Assembly (NCBI GenBank): GCA_025463305.1
Contig: JAOBWK010000019.1
Location: 1-64,000, forward strand
DNA: 64,000 nt
Source: Ilumatobacteraceae bacterium
GTDB lineage: Bacteria > Actinomycetota > Acidimicrobiia > Acidimicrobiales > Ilumatobacteraceae
Direction: 5' to 3'
Shown: positions 36,161-44,959 of the stretch, in pieces
How positions within the stretch are numbered: the stretch's first letter is position 1
How the letters are laid out: each line of letters begins with the position of its first letter
The notes under the pieces: generated by a model
Told to the model about the DNA's origin: nothing
Seen by the model: the letters and a program-made list of their open reading frames with translations, nothing else
Databases searched by the model: none
Translations under genes and position numbers: made by a program

Positions 36161-36215
36161 GCTCAGCCGATCTGCCGGCGGCTCAGCCGATCTGCCGGCG
36201 GCTCAGCCGATCGCC
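36161..36215. repeat. 20-bp tandem repeat overlapping a gene end
   Basis: The unit GCTCAGCCGATCTGCCGGCG stands at 36161-36180 and 36181-36200, and a third partial copy (GCTCAGCCGATCGCC) begins at 36201 and includes the stop codon and last codons of the DMT exporter gene. It looks like slippage duplication of the gene's 3' end. Confidence 0.8.
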
Positions 36216-37033
36216 ATCAGCGCGACGCCGACCGACGCCAGCGCCAGGCCGGTGCCCTGCCACCAGCGCAGGCGCTCGCGGTTGAGGAACGCCGACAGCA
36301 GCACCGTCACGGCCGCGAACTGCGAGGCCGCCACCGACACCGGTCCGGCGTCGCCGTAGCGGTAGCCGAGCTGGAGCGCGCCCATCGCCAGCCCGGCCAC
36401 GAGACCGGTGCCGATCGCGAACTTGCGGCCCGGACCGGACACGACGATCCAGCGGGTCTTCATCAGCGGGTGCACGAGCGTCAGGAACAGCAGCCCGGTG
36501 AGGCGCTGGATCGGCACCGGGGCGATACCGGCCGCGTCCGACGTCAGGTCGAGGCACGTGAAGGCCAGCCCGAAGCCGATGCCGCCGAGGATGCCGGCGA
36601 TCAGCCCGTAGCGGATGGGACCTCGACCGCCCGGCACGTACGTGCTCAGCACGACAGCCGCCAGGCCGATCACCACGCCGACGCCGCTGAGCGGCGACAG
36701 ACCGTTGCCCCGGAGCAGGTCGACGAACACCGGCACCATCGCCGTGAGCACCGACGCGAGCGGCGCCACCACGCCAATGGGCGCGCGGGTGTAGCCGACG
36801 TACACCGCGAGCAGGGCGAATCCGTTGAGCACGCCGGACAGGCTGGAGTAGGCGAGGTCGGCGCCGCCGATGTGCCACGGCTTGATCGCCAGGAACAGCG
36901 GGGTGAACACGAGCGCGACGAGCAGCGCGGTGCGGGTGACGGCGATCGGACGATCGGTCCGTGAGCCGCGCGCGGCGAGCACGTCGGAGGACCCGAACAA
37001 GAACGCGGCGATGCTGCCGAGCAGGATGCCCAT
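36203..37033 (-). CDS. DMT/EamA family transporter
   Basis: The 276-residue product has about ten hydrophobic helices spread across its length in two halves, the layout of EamA/drug-metabolite exporters (N-terminal MGILLGSIAAFLFGSSDVLAA, then repeated AxxG-rich helices, C-terminal GTGLALASVGVALMAIG). The substrate is not predictable. It starts 6 bases after the DUF1989 stop and is on the same strand, so it may export a product or intermediate of that locus. Confidence 0.87.
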   Translation of the reverse strand: MGILLGSIAAFLFGSSDVLAARGSRTDRPIAVTRTALLVALVFTPLFLAIKPWHIGGADLAYSSLSGVLNGFALLAVYVGYTRAPIGVVAPLASVLTAMVPVFVDLLRGNGLSPLSGVGVVIGLAAVVLSTYVPGGRGPIRYGLIAGILGGIGFGLAFTCLDLTSDAAGIAPVPIQRLTGLLFLTLVHPLMKTRWIVVSGPGRKFAIGTGLVAGLAMGALQLGYRYGDAGPVSVAASQFAAVTVLLSAFLNRERLRWWQGTGLALASVGVALMAIG

Positions 37034-37039
37034 CGCGGC

Positions 37040-37942
37040 TCAGTCGGACGACGTCGGGTGCCGGTCGGCGAGCGTCGGGGGGACGCCCTCCGGCTGCACC
37101 AGCCCGTGGCGGGTGCCGTGCACACCCGCGTACGCCGCCCGCTCTGACGGCGCCCAGCCGAGGCCGGTCAGCTCGGTCCGGGTCGGCGCGTCGAGCTCGA
37201 AGACCTGCACGCGCAGCGGGTTGCAGTTCGGCTCGGCGTCGCTGCCCTCGCCCCACAGCGGCATGGCGAGGTCGCCACCGGGGCACAGCGAGATCGCCAG
37301 CATCAGATCGGTCTCGGCGAGCAGCTCGACGTGGTCGCCGGGGATGGCCGGGCAGGTCTTCATGAAGTAGCGCTTGTCGTCGGGCATCAACCCCGTCACC
37401 TGGAACAGGTTGATCACGTCGTGCACGTCGAACTCGGTGAGCCCGAACCCGGCGACGGCGCGGGTCAGGTTCGAGTGGCAGTGGAAGTCGTAGGGCGCGC
37501 CGGACAGCATCTGGTTGACGTACGGATCGCAGCGAGTGCCGAGCAGGTCGTGACAACCGGCGTCGTCCTCGTCGCGGCCGTAGCCGATGGTGTCGGCCAC
37601 GAACGTCGCCAGCGGACGCAGGAACGGCAGGTTCGACCACAGTCGCTGGCCGGTGGTGAGGTGGGTGCCGTAGAACTGCCGCGTGCGAGCGGCCCAGAAC
37701 TTCTCGCGCGGATCCCAGCGGCTCCAGATGTTGAGGTCCACCACCTGGGGGCCGTCGACCGTGGTGAAGCGCACGACCTGGCCGGCCTCGGCCGTGAACG
37801 CGAAGCCACTGCGCACGGGGACGACCGTGTCGAGCACCAGGGTGCGCGCGTCGGTGCCGGCGGTCGCCGCCACTGCGTCGACCACGCCGGCCGGCGACAC
37901 GAGCGGGCTGCCGACGCTGGCGATGTAGGAGGGGCTGGGCAT
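37040..37942 (-). CDS. DUF1989 (urea carboxylase-associated-like) protein
   Basis: The 300-residue product has the DUF1989 pattern: GFAFTAEAGQVVRFTTVDGPQVVDLNIW (about 46-73), the conserved Cys/His cluster around GCHDLLGTRCDPY and FHCHSNLTRA, and late SLCPGGDLAMP with NCNPLRVQV. These families accompany urea carboxylase and amine catabolism and are thought to bind a metal, but the reaction is not settled. It is flanked by a flavin amine-oxidoreductase and a DMT exporter on the same strand, only 6-8 bases apart. Confidence 0.88.
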   Translation of the reverse strand: MPSPSYIASVGSPLVSPAGVVDAVAATAGTDARTLVLDTVVPVRSGFAFTAEAGQVVRFTTVDGPQVVDLNIWSRWDPREKFWAARTRQFYGTHLTTGQRLWSNLPFLRPLATFVADTIGYGRDEDDAGCHDLLGTRCDPYVNQMLSGAPYDFHCHSNLTRAVAGFGLTEFDVHDVINLFQVTGLMPDDKRYFMKTCPAIPGDHVELLAETDLMLAISLCPGGDLAMPLWGEGSDAEPNCNPLRVQVFELDAPTRTELTGLGWAPSERAAYAGVHGTRHGLVQPEGVPPTLADRHPTSSD

Positions 37943-37949
37943 CGTCGGC

Positions 37950-39104
37950 TCAGATCACGTTGTGCTCGCGACGGATGTCCGCCTGCGAGAACCGGTCGAC
38001 GGAGAACTTGGAGACATCGACCACCGGGGTGCGCTGCATGACGAGGTCGCGGATGACCTCGCCGACGGCCGGCCCGAGCAGGAAGCCGTGCCCGGAGAAC
38101 CCGGTGGCGTAGAAGAAGCGCGGCAGGGTGCTCGACTCGCCGATCAGCCCGTTGTGGTCGGGCGTCGTCTCGTAGAAGCCGGTCCAGCCGCCGGCGATGC
38201 CGACGTCGAGCAGCTTCGGGGCCCGGTGCATCGCGACCTCGCCGACGACCTCGAGCCAGTCCGCCCGCAGCTCGACGTCGAACCCCGCCGGCTGATCCGG
38301 ATCGGCCATGCCGAACAGCAACCCCTTGCCCTCGTCGTGGAAGTAGAAGCCCGTGCTGAAGTCGATCGTGAACGGATGGTCGTGGGGCAGGTCGACCATC
38401 GGCTCGGTGAACCAGATCGGCCGGCGAACCGGATCGACCGGCAGGTCGATGCCCACCATCGCGCCGAGCTGACGAGACCACGGGCCCGCCGCGCACACGA
38501 CTGTGTCGGTGGGGATGCGTCCCTTGGCCGTGACGACAGCGGTGATGGTGTCGCCGTCGCGCTCGATCGCCGTGACCGGGCACCCGGTGAGGATGCGCAC
38601 GCCGTGGGCACGAGCGCCCTGGGCGTAGCCCTCCACCGCGGCACCGGTGTTGGCGTGGCCGTCGCGCATGCAGATCGTGGCCGCGAGCACGTCGTCGACG
38701 TTGGCGAGCGGCGCGAGCGCTCCGGCCTCGGCTGCCGACATCATCCGGCTCGGCACGCCGAGCTCGTTCTGCATCGCGACGCTGCGCTCGAACGTCTCGA
38801 CGTCGGACTGCTTGGTGAGCAGGAACAGGTAGCCGACCTGGCGCAGGTCGACGTCGAACCCCGGACGCTCGCCGAAGCGCTCCCACGCGTCCATCGATCG
38901 CAACGCGAGCTCGATGTTGATCGCGTCGGAGAACTGCAGGCGCACGCCGCCCGCAGCCTTCGACGTCGAACCGGATCCGAGCTGATCAGCCTCGACCACG
39001 ACGACGTCGGTGCACCCGGCCTCGGCGAGGTGGAACGCCGCGCTGACGCCCATCACACCGCCTCCGATGATGACGACGCTGGCGCGCTGGAGATCTTCGG
39101 TCAT
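37950..39104 (-). CDS. Sarcosine oxidase beta-like FAD-dependent oxidoreductase
   Basis: The 384-residue flavoenzyme starts with VVIIGGGVMGVSAAFHL (about residues 9-25) and ends with FSGHGFLLGPAVGE of the DAO/sarcosine-oxidase group. Members oxidise N-methyl amino acids, glycine derivatives or dimethylglycine. The tight set sarcosine-oxidase-like, DUF1989, DMT exporter suggests amine or amino-acid use fed by the importer upstream; the exact substrate is unknown. The stop-start gap to DUF1989 is 7 bases. Confidence 0.88.
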   Translation of the reverse strand: MTEDLQRASVVIIGGGVMGVSAAFHLAEAGCTDVVVVEADQLGSGSTSKAAGGVRLQFSDAINIELALRSMDAWERFGERPGFDVDLRQVGYLFLLTKQSDVETFERSVAMQNELGVPSRMMSAAEAGALAPLANVDDVLAATICMRDGHANTGAAVEGYAQGARAHGVRILTGCPVTAIERDGDTITAVVTAKGRIPTDTVVCAAGPWSRQLGAMVGIDLPVDPVRRPIWFTEPMVDLPHDHPFTIDFSTGFYFHDEGKGLLFGMADPDQPAGFDVELRADWLEVVGEVAMHRAPKLLDVGIAGGWTGFYETTPDHNGLIGESSTLPRFFYATGFSGHGFLLGPAVGEVIRDLVMQRTPVVDVSKFSVDRFSQADIRREHNVI

Positions 39105-39152
39105 CTGATCGATGTTACGCGATCGTCGTTGCCGACCACCCGGGCAGGCACC

Positions 39153-39923
39153 TCAGATGCCCAGGTAGGCGGCGCGGACTTCTTCGTTGTCGGCGAGGTC
39201 GGCGGCCGGGCCCTGCAGACCGATGTGCCCGGTCTCCAGCACGTAGGCATAGTTGCCGATCTTGAGCGCGGCGAGCGCGTTCTGCTCCACCAGCAAGATG
39301 GTGGTGCCCTGGCTGTTGACGCGCTCGATGATCTCGAACACGACGTCGACCAGCACGGGGGCGAGGCCCATCGACGGCTCGTCGAGCAGCAGCAGGCGCG
39401 GCTGGGCCATGAGCGCCCGACCCATCGCGAGCATCTGCTGCTCGCCGCCCGAAAGCGTCCCACCCTTCTGGGTGATGCGCTCCTTCAACCGGGGGAACAG
39501 GTCGTAGACCCGCTCGAGGTCGGCCGGGATCTCCGACTTGTCCTTGCGCATGAACGCACCGAGCTCGAGGTTCTCGAGCACGGTCATGCGCGGGAAGATG
39601 CGCCGACCCTCGGGGCTCTGGGCGATGCCGCGTCGGGCCACCTCGTTGCCCGGCAGGCCGGACACCTTCTTGCCCTCGAACATGATCTCGCCCTTGCGCG
39701 GCTTGATCAGCCCGGAGATGGTGCGCATCGTCGTCGACTTGCCGGCGCCGTTGGCGCCGATGAGCGTGACGATCTCGCCCTCGAACACCTCGAGGGTGAT
39801 GCCCTTCACGGCGGCGATGTTGCCGTAGTACACGTGCAGATCGGTGATGGTGAGCACGGGTGGCTTGCCGCCACCGCGCACGGGCGCGTCGGCGGGGGGT
39901 GTCGTGTCGCTGAGCTCGGTCAT
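39153..39923 (-). CDS. livF: Branched-chain-type amino acid ABC importer, ATPase LivF
   Basis: The 256-residue ABC ATPase has Walker A GANGAGKST, signature TLSGGEQQML, Walker B LLLLDEPSMGL and H-loop LLVEQNA, with the LivF-type opening DLHVYYGNIAAVKGI. It drives uptake of amino acids with LivG, LivH and LivM at the cytoplasmic membrane. It overlaps livG by 4 bases and is the last gene of the operon. Confidence 0.94.
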   Translation of the reverse strand: MTELSDTTPPADAPVRGGGKPPVLTITDLHVYYGNIAAVKGITLEVFEGEIVTLIGANGAGKSTTMRTISGLIKPRKGEIMFEGKKVSGLPGNEVARRGIAQSPEGRRIFPRMTVLENLELGAFMRKDKSEIPADLERVYDLFPRLKERITQKGGTLSGGEQQMLAMGRALMAQPRLLLLDEPSMGLAPVLVDVVFEIIERVNSQGTTILLVEQNALAALKIGNYAYVLETGHIGLQGPAADLADNEEVRAAYLGI

Positions 39924-40708
39924 GATCCGGCCGCCTCCGTTCCCGTCTTGCCGAGGTACGCCTCGATGACCCGCTGGTCGGTGCGGATGTCCTGCGGCGT
40001 TCCCTCGGCGATCTTCGATCCGTACTCCAACACGGTGATGCGCTCGGAGACGCCCATGACCACCTTCATGTCGTGCTCGATCAGCAGCACCGTCACGCCA
40101 CGCTCGTCGCGCACGCGGTGCACGAACTGCGTGAACGTCGCGGACTCCTGCGGGTTCATGCCGGCGGTGGGCTCGTCGAGCAGCAGCAGCTTGGGCCGCA
40201 GGGCGAGCGCCCGGGCGACCTCGAGTCGACGCTGGTCGCCGTACGGGAGGTTCTTCGCGAACTCCTCGTCGGTGCCGCCGATGCCCACGAACTCGAGCAG
40301 CTCCTTCGCGGTGGCGCGCGCCTCGCGCTCCTCGCGGCGCTGCTTGGGCGTGCGGAAGATGGTGGCCGCGACTCCGCTCTTGAGGTGCGGGTGCATCGCC
40401 ACCATCACGTTCTCGGCGGCCGTCATCGCCCCGAAGAGGCGGATGTTCTGGAACGTGCGGGCCAGACCCGACGCCGCGATCTTGTGCGGCGGCACGCCGA
40501 CGACGTTCTTGTCGTCGAACATGACGCCGCCACGCGTCGGTGAGTAGAGCCCGGTGAGGACGTTGAAGAACGTCGTCTTGCCGGCACCGTTCGGGCCGAT
40601 CAGGGCGACGATCGAACCGCGAGGGATCTGGAAGTCCACGTCGTTGACGGCGACCAGGCCGCCGAACTCGACGCGCACCTTGCGTGCATCGAGGAGGAGG
40701 TCACTCAT
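39920..40708 (-). CDS. livG: Branched-chain-type amino acid ABC importer, ATPase LivG
   Basis: The 262-residue ATPase has Walker A GPNGAGKTT, the LivG-type segment RTFQNIRLFGAMTAAENVMV, Walker B LLLLDEPTAGMNPQE and IEHDMKVV. The ATG 40706-40708 (MSDLLLD) lies 8 bases inside livM; an upstream start adding MWTI is possible but less likely. Partner of LivF. Confidence 0.94.
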   Translation of the reverse strand: MSDLLLDARKVRVEFGGLVAVNDVDFQIPRGSIVALIGPNGAGKTTFFNVLTGLYSPTRGGVMFDDKNVVGVPPHKIAASGLARTFQNIRLFGAMTAAENVMVAMHPHLKSGVAATIFRTPKQRREEREARATAKELLEFVGIGGTDEEFAKNLPYGDQRRLEVARALALRPKLLLLDEPTAGMNPQESATFTQFVHRVRDERGVTVLLIEHDMKVVMGVSERITVLEYGSKIAEGTPQDIRTDQRVIEAYLGKTGTEAAGS

Positions 40709-42005
40709 GATGGTCCACACCCACTTCCAATCCGAATCCGAGCATGTCGTCCTGGATCACGCGTGCGTCCGCCTTGCGGACCTGACGTGAACGGGACGCC
40801 GGGAGGATGCCTTCCGGCCGGAACAGCATCATCAGCACCAGCACGAGACCGAACAGGCCGAACTCGTAGTCCTTGAGGTTGATGTTGGTGCCGAAGCCGC
40901 TGTTGAACTTCGCACCGAGGTAGGTGAGGCCCGTGTAGTCGAACCACGTGATGACGACGCCGCCGGCGATGGCGCCCCACACGTTGCCCATGCCGCCGAG
41001 GATCACGGCGCAGAGCACGATGATCGAGAAGGCGAACGTGAAGCTGTCGACGTTCACCGTGCCGACGATGGTGGCGTAGAACGCACCACCGACGCCACCA
41101 GCCGCAGCGCCCACCGCGTACGACCAGAGCTTGGTGCGCATCAGCGGCACACCCATCAGGCTGGCGGCGAGCTCGTCCTCGCGGATCGCCATCCAGGCCC
41201 GGCCGAGCCGACCGTCGCGGAGCTTGAGCGAGGCGTACACGAAGATCGCACAGAGCAGGGCGATCACGTAGAACTTGGTGTGGTTGTCGGCCGAGGTGAC
41301 CGTCGCCGGTATCTTCCCGATGATCGGCAGCTTCGGCAGGTTGTGCAGATACCCCATCGATATCTGGTCGACCGGGCCGATGCCCTTGGTGCCGTTGGTG
41401 AGGTTGAAGCCGTAGACGTCGTCGCTGTTGCGGAAGACCTCGGGAAGGATCTCACCGAAGCCGAGGGTGACGAGGGCGAGGTAATCGCTCTTCAACCGCA
41501 GCGTCGGTGCGCCGATGACCAGACCGGCACACGCCGCCACGACAGCGGCCACGATCAACACCAACCAGAACGAGATGTGCACGCCCTTGATGGTGTCCAG
41601 CGCGGCGGTCAGGAAGTGGACGTCGAACGAGAACTGGTGCCGTGAGGCGCCCGGACGCGCGCTCACCTGGTAGCCGAAGTCGGACATCAAGAACGCGGCG
41701 ACGTAGGCACCGAACAGGAAGAACGCCACATAGCCGAGGTCGAGCAGGCCCGCGAAGCCGACGACGATGTTCAACCCGAGTGCGAACAGCGCGTACACCG
41801 AGCAGAGCACGACCGTGCCGAGCGGCAGTGGGCCGTCGGTGCTCGTGGCGATGCTCGGGATGCACAGGACGCCGATGATGAGCGCGATCGCCCGGAGGAT
41901 GTTGAACACTCGGGCCGACGTCGGGTTCGGTGCCTTCAGCTTGGTGAGGGCGATGAAGACCGCGACGAAGATCGCGATCCGCAGGAGCATGAGCACTTCG
42001 TGCAT
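40701..42005 (-). CDS. livM: Branched-chain-type amino acid ABC importer, permease LivM
   Basis: The 434-residue permease has about ten hydrophobic helices and the LivM hallmark YALFALGLNIVVGFAGLLDLGYVAFF (about residues 70-95), the cytoplasmic EAA-like SLKLRDGRLGRAWMAIREDE and a late FRPEGILP. An N-terminal part of about 60 residues with one or two extra helices precedes the core. Its stop overlaps the livG start, and livH ends one base from its start. Confidence 0.93.
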   Translation of the reverse strand: MHEVLMLLRIAIFVAVFIALTKLKAPNPTSARVFNILRAIALIIGVLCIPSIATSTDGPLPLGTVVLCSVYALFALGLNIVVGFAGLLDLGYVAFFLFGAYVAAFLMSDFGYQVSARPGASRHQFSFDVHFLTAALDTIKGVHISFWLVLIVAAVVAACAGLVIGAPTLRLKSDYLALVTLGFGEILPEVFRNSDDVYGFNLTNGTKGIGPVDQISMGYLHNLPKLPIIGKIPATVTSADNHTKFYVIALLCAIFVYASLKLRDGRLGRAWMAIREDELAASLMGVPLMRTKLWSYAVGAAAGGVGGAFYATIVGTVNVDSFTFAFSIIVLCAVILGGMGNVWGAIAGGVVITWFDYTGLTYLGAKFNSGFGTNINLKDYEFGLFGLVLVLMMLFRPEGILPASRSRQVRKADARVIQDDMLGFGLEVGVDHHE

Positions 42006-43085
42006 CTAGACCTTCTCCTGCTGACTGGCTCCGAAGATGCCGCCCGGGCGGAAGATGACCATGACGATGAGGATCGAGAACATCACCGTCTGGGTCCACT
42101 TCTGTCCGAAGAAGTGCGGGGCACCGTCGTTGAGCGACTGGATCACGCCGATCAGCACGCCACCGACGACGGCGCCGAGCAGGTTGCCGACGCCTCCGAG
42201 GACGGCCGCGGTGAAGGCGATGAGACCGAGCCGGAAGCCGGCGTCGTAACGGGTCTGCTCGTTCACCTGGACGAACATCACACCCGCAGCGCCGGCGAGC
42301 GCGCCGCCGAGCGCGAACGTGAACGAGATGATCTTGTCGACGTTGATGCCCATCAGCAGCGATGCATCCCGGTCCTGAGCGGTGGCACGCATGGCCTTGC
42401 CGGTGCGGGTCTTCTGGACGATCCACGTCATCAGCAGCAGCAGCGGGATCGTGATGCAGACGACGACGATGTACTTGATCCGGATGTCGACGGAGCCGAC
42501 CGTGATCGCGGTCTTCGGCAGCACGCTGAAGCGCGAGTGCGGCGCCGAGCCGTTCAGCTTGATGCCGATGTTCTGGAGGATGAAGCTCACTCCGACGGCG
42601 GTGATGAGTGGCGCCAGCTTGGGCGCGTTCCTCAGTCGTCGGTAGGCGAGGCGTTCGATGATGACGTTGAACAGCGCGCAGGCCGCCATCGAGAAGAGGA
42701 GGGTGACCCCCAGCCAGAACCACGCCACGGCGGACGAGCTCTTCTGACCGATCCACTGCTCGAGGAAGATGGCTCCCACCACCGACCCGAGCATGAACAG
42801 GTCGCCGTGGGCGAAGTTGATCAGCTCGATGATGCCGTACACCATCGTGTAGCCGAGCGCGATCAGGGCGTACAGCGCTCCGTTGGAGAGCCCGATCGTG
42901 AGGACTTGGAGGAACAGCGTCGGTCCGGAGGCGAAGCTCCAGATGATCCACGCGACAGCCAGTCCGAGGACCACCATGCCGAGGATCGACTCTGTCTTGA
43001 AGCGCTTTGGTGCGCCGAACTCAGCTGGACCGGTCTGACCGATCGCTGCGTCCTGCGTCTGTGGTGCCGAAAGCCCGGCTGCCAT
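42006..43085 (-). CDS. livH: Branched-chain-type amino acid ABC importer, permease LivH
   Basis: The 359-residue permease has a soluble N-terminal tail (about 35 residues), then eight or so helices with the LivH motif NGALYALIALGYTMVYGIIELINFAHGD (about 68-95) and a cytoplasmic RTGKAMRATAQDRDAS loop. It ends with a FRPGGIFGAS tail. Directly upstream of livM with no gap. Confidence 0.93.
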   Translation of the reverse strand: MAAGLSAPQTQDAAIGQTGPAEFGAPKRFKTESILGMVVLGLAVAWIIWSFASGPTLFLQVLTIGLSNGALYALIALGYTMVYGIIELINFAHGDLFMLGSVVGAIFLEQWIGQKSSSAVAWFWLGVTLLFSMAACALFNVIIERLAYRRLRNAPKLAPLITAVGVSFILQNIGIKLNGSAPHSRFSVLPKTAITVGSVDIRIKYIVVVCITIPLLLLMTWIVQKTRTGKAMRATAQDRDASLLMGINVDKIISFTFALGGALAGAAGVMFVQVNEQTRYDAGFRLGLIAFTAAVLGGVGNLLGAVVGGVLIGVIQSLNDGAPHFFGQKWTQTVMFSILIVMVIFRPGGIFGASQQEKV

Positions 43086-43170
43086 GTTTCAACCTTCCCC
43101 GAGGTACAGGTCGGGGTGGCCCCAAAGGGACCACCCCGACTCCGATGTTGTCAATTCAGTTGTTGTGGAC

Positions 43171-44562
43171 TCAGACCGGCCAGGCAGTGAGGAAGGTCTC
43201 GACACCACCGGTGAGGAGCTGGATCGACATGTCCTTGGCGGTGACGTCACCGTTCTTGTCGATGCCGAACTCCTTGCCGATCAGCGACACGTCAGCGGGG
43301 ATCGTGATGCCCGAGAACGCTGCGTCGAGGACGCCCTTGCGGGTGCCGTCCGACTTGGCGATCGCTGCCATGATGAACTGCATCGCTGCAGCGCCGTAGA
43401 TCGAGTACGCCGAGGCCGGATCGTGACCGTAGGTGGTCTTGAAGTCGGTGACGAACTTGCCAGCGGCGCCGCCGGCCTTGATCAGCTCCGAGGCCGGCAG
43501 ACCGGCGAAGGAGATGTACATGCCGTCGGCCTCGGCCATGGCGTCGACTGCCGGGTAGCCGGTGAAGCCGTCGGGGGCGATCAGCTTGACGGCGCCGGTG
43601 TTCGGGCCGAACACGGAGACCTTGTCACGGATCAGCTGCTCACCGTTGTTGTCGTTGATGCCGCCGAAGAAGAAGCAGTCCGGGTTCTTGTCCTTGAAGC
43701 CCTCGAAGAGCGCCGTGTAGTTGGGCTGCTTGGCGTCCCACGCCGAGGTGGCGACGACGTCGATGCCGTTGTCCTTGGCTGCCTGCTCGAACGCCTCGGC
43801 AACGCCGACGCCGTACGTCTGGGCATCGTTGAGGACGACGCACTTCGTGACCTTGAGGGTCTTCGCGGCGAACTGAGCGTCAGCCGTACCCTGCAGATCG
43901 TCGGTGGCCACGATGCGGGCGTAGTTGCGGACGCCGCTCGGGTAGTACTTGTCGGGCTCGCCCGGATCCCAGGCCTTGGTGAGGCCGGGGTTGGTGTTGG
44001 CGTGCGAGACCATGAGCATCGGGCCCGTGGTGTCGGCGTTGAGCACCGGCACTTCGATCTTGGCGCAGCCCGAGTTGTAGGTGCCCATGACGGCGACCTC
44101 GTCCTTGTTGGCGACGTGGTCGTTGGCGTTCTGAGCGCAGGTCGCGTCGTCCCAGCCGCCCTTGGCAGCGGTGGAGTCGTCGTAGTGCTTGACCGTGACG
44201 TCGTACGCGCCCGCCTTGCCGCCCTGCTCCTTGAGGTACAGGTCGATGGCGAGGTTGGTGTCGTCGGACGCATCCTTCGATGCACCCTGCAGCGGCAGGT
44301 CCGTGCCGACGACGAGCGCCTTGCCCGTGCCCGCAGCCGTCGAGCCGCCCGCAGCCGTCGAAGCGGCAGTGGTCGCAGCGGTCGAGCCTGCGGTGGATCC
44401 AGCGGTCGTCGCAGCCGTGCTGGCGGCGGTGGTGGCCGCCGTCGTCGGAGCGGTGGTGGTCGCTGTCTTCTTGTCGGAGCCGCACGCAGTGAATCCCACT
44501 GCGAGTGCCACAATGACGGCCGAAGCCTTCCTGAGCCTCATGTAGTTGCCTTTCGTTGGCAT
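43171..44562 (-). CDS. ABC importer substrate-binding lipoprotein (LivK-like)
   Basis: The 463-residue protein has a signal peptide with a lipobox ending in FTACGSD (lipidated Cys about 27) and then a 45-residue linker of almost only Thr, Ala, Ser and Gly before the periplasmic-binding fold (VVGTDLPLQGAS, then a Leu/Ile/Val-binding-protein layout to the end). The linker should hold the binding domain away from the membrane. GGGGAGGAA precedes the ATG 44560-44562. It heads the liv operon, though about 85 bases separate it from livH. Ligand: amino acid or amide, not fixed by sequence. Confidence 0.9.
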   Translation of the reverse strand: MPTKGNYMRLRKASAVIVALAVGFTACGSDKKTATTTAPTTAATTAASTAATTAGSTAGSTAATTAASTAAGGSTAAGTGKALVVGTDLPLQGASKDASDDTNLAIDLYLKEQGGKAGAYDVTVKHYDDSTAAKGGWDDATCAQNANDHVANKDEVAVMGTYNSGCAKIEVPVLNADTTGPMLMVSHANTNPGLTKAWDPGEPDKYYPSGVRNYARIVATDDLQGTADAQFAAKTLKVTKCVVLNDAQTYGVGVAEAFEQAAKDNGIDVVATSAWDAKQPNYTALFEGFKDKNPDCFFFGGINDNNGEQLIRDKVSVFGPNTGAVKLIAPDGFTGYPAVDAMAEADGMYISFAGLPASELIKAGGAAGKFVTDFKTTYGHDPASAYSIYGAAAMQFIMAAIAKSDGTRKGVLDAAFSGITIPADVSLIGKEFGIDKNGDVTAKDMSIQLLTGGVETFLTAWPV

Positions 44563-44959
44563 TTGTTCCTCCCCCGAGGAGATGTCTGGCAGATGAACGG
44601 CCCAACATCTTCCGAACCGCGAGACACGGCCTGGGTCGCGGCATCGGCACCGCGAGCGGCATGGTAGTGGTCACCCTCATGGTGGTCAAGGGATGCACAC
44701 GCTGTTAACACTCGGGCGCGCGACGTGTACGCGACATGTCTTTCTTCACACGACTGCACCGGGAATCTGCCCAGCTGAGACACGTCGCGGCGGTCGACGC
44801 CCTCACGGAGCGTGAGACATTCTCCGGAAACAAACGCAGGGTCTCCGCCGGAGCGCCACCGATCCGGCCCGGCCGCCGAGCGACCGGTACGGTCGCGTCG
44901 ATCCGGAGATCGACATCCGGTGATCGCCGCTCCGAGCTGTCCCGAGGGGATCGTCCAAC
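44563..44959. other. Intergenic region upstream of liv operon and nitronate monooxygenase gene
   Basis: These about 400 bases hold the liv promoter described separately. The rest is divergent leader DNA for the two genes. No ORF with convincing composition or start is seen; the short frames that cover it are antisense-like. Confidence 0.5.
44661..44689 (-). promoter_or_regulatory. Promoter of the liv operon
   Basis: On the minus strand TTGACC (44684-44689) and TACCAT (44661-44666) are separated by 17 bases, which fits a primary-sigma promoter. The motif TGACCAC occurs twice, once at the -35 (44682-44688) and once near the -10 (44666-44672), 16 bases apart; this pair may be an operator. Transcription would start about 90 bases before the ATG of the binding protein. 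Confidence 0.65.

Noticed and set aside
44330..44480. Trinucleotide-like repeat, possible CRISPR or microsatellite
   Set aside because: It is the Thr/Ala/Ser linker of the substrate-binding lipoprotein; no spaced identical repeats. No CRISPR array was seen anywhere.
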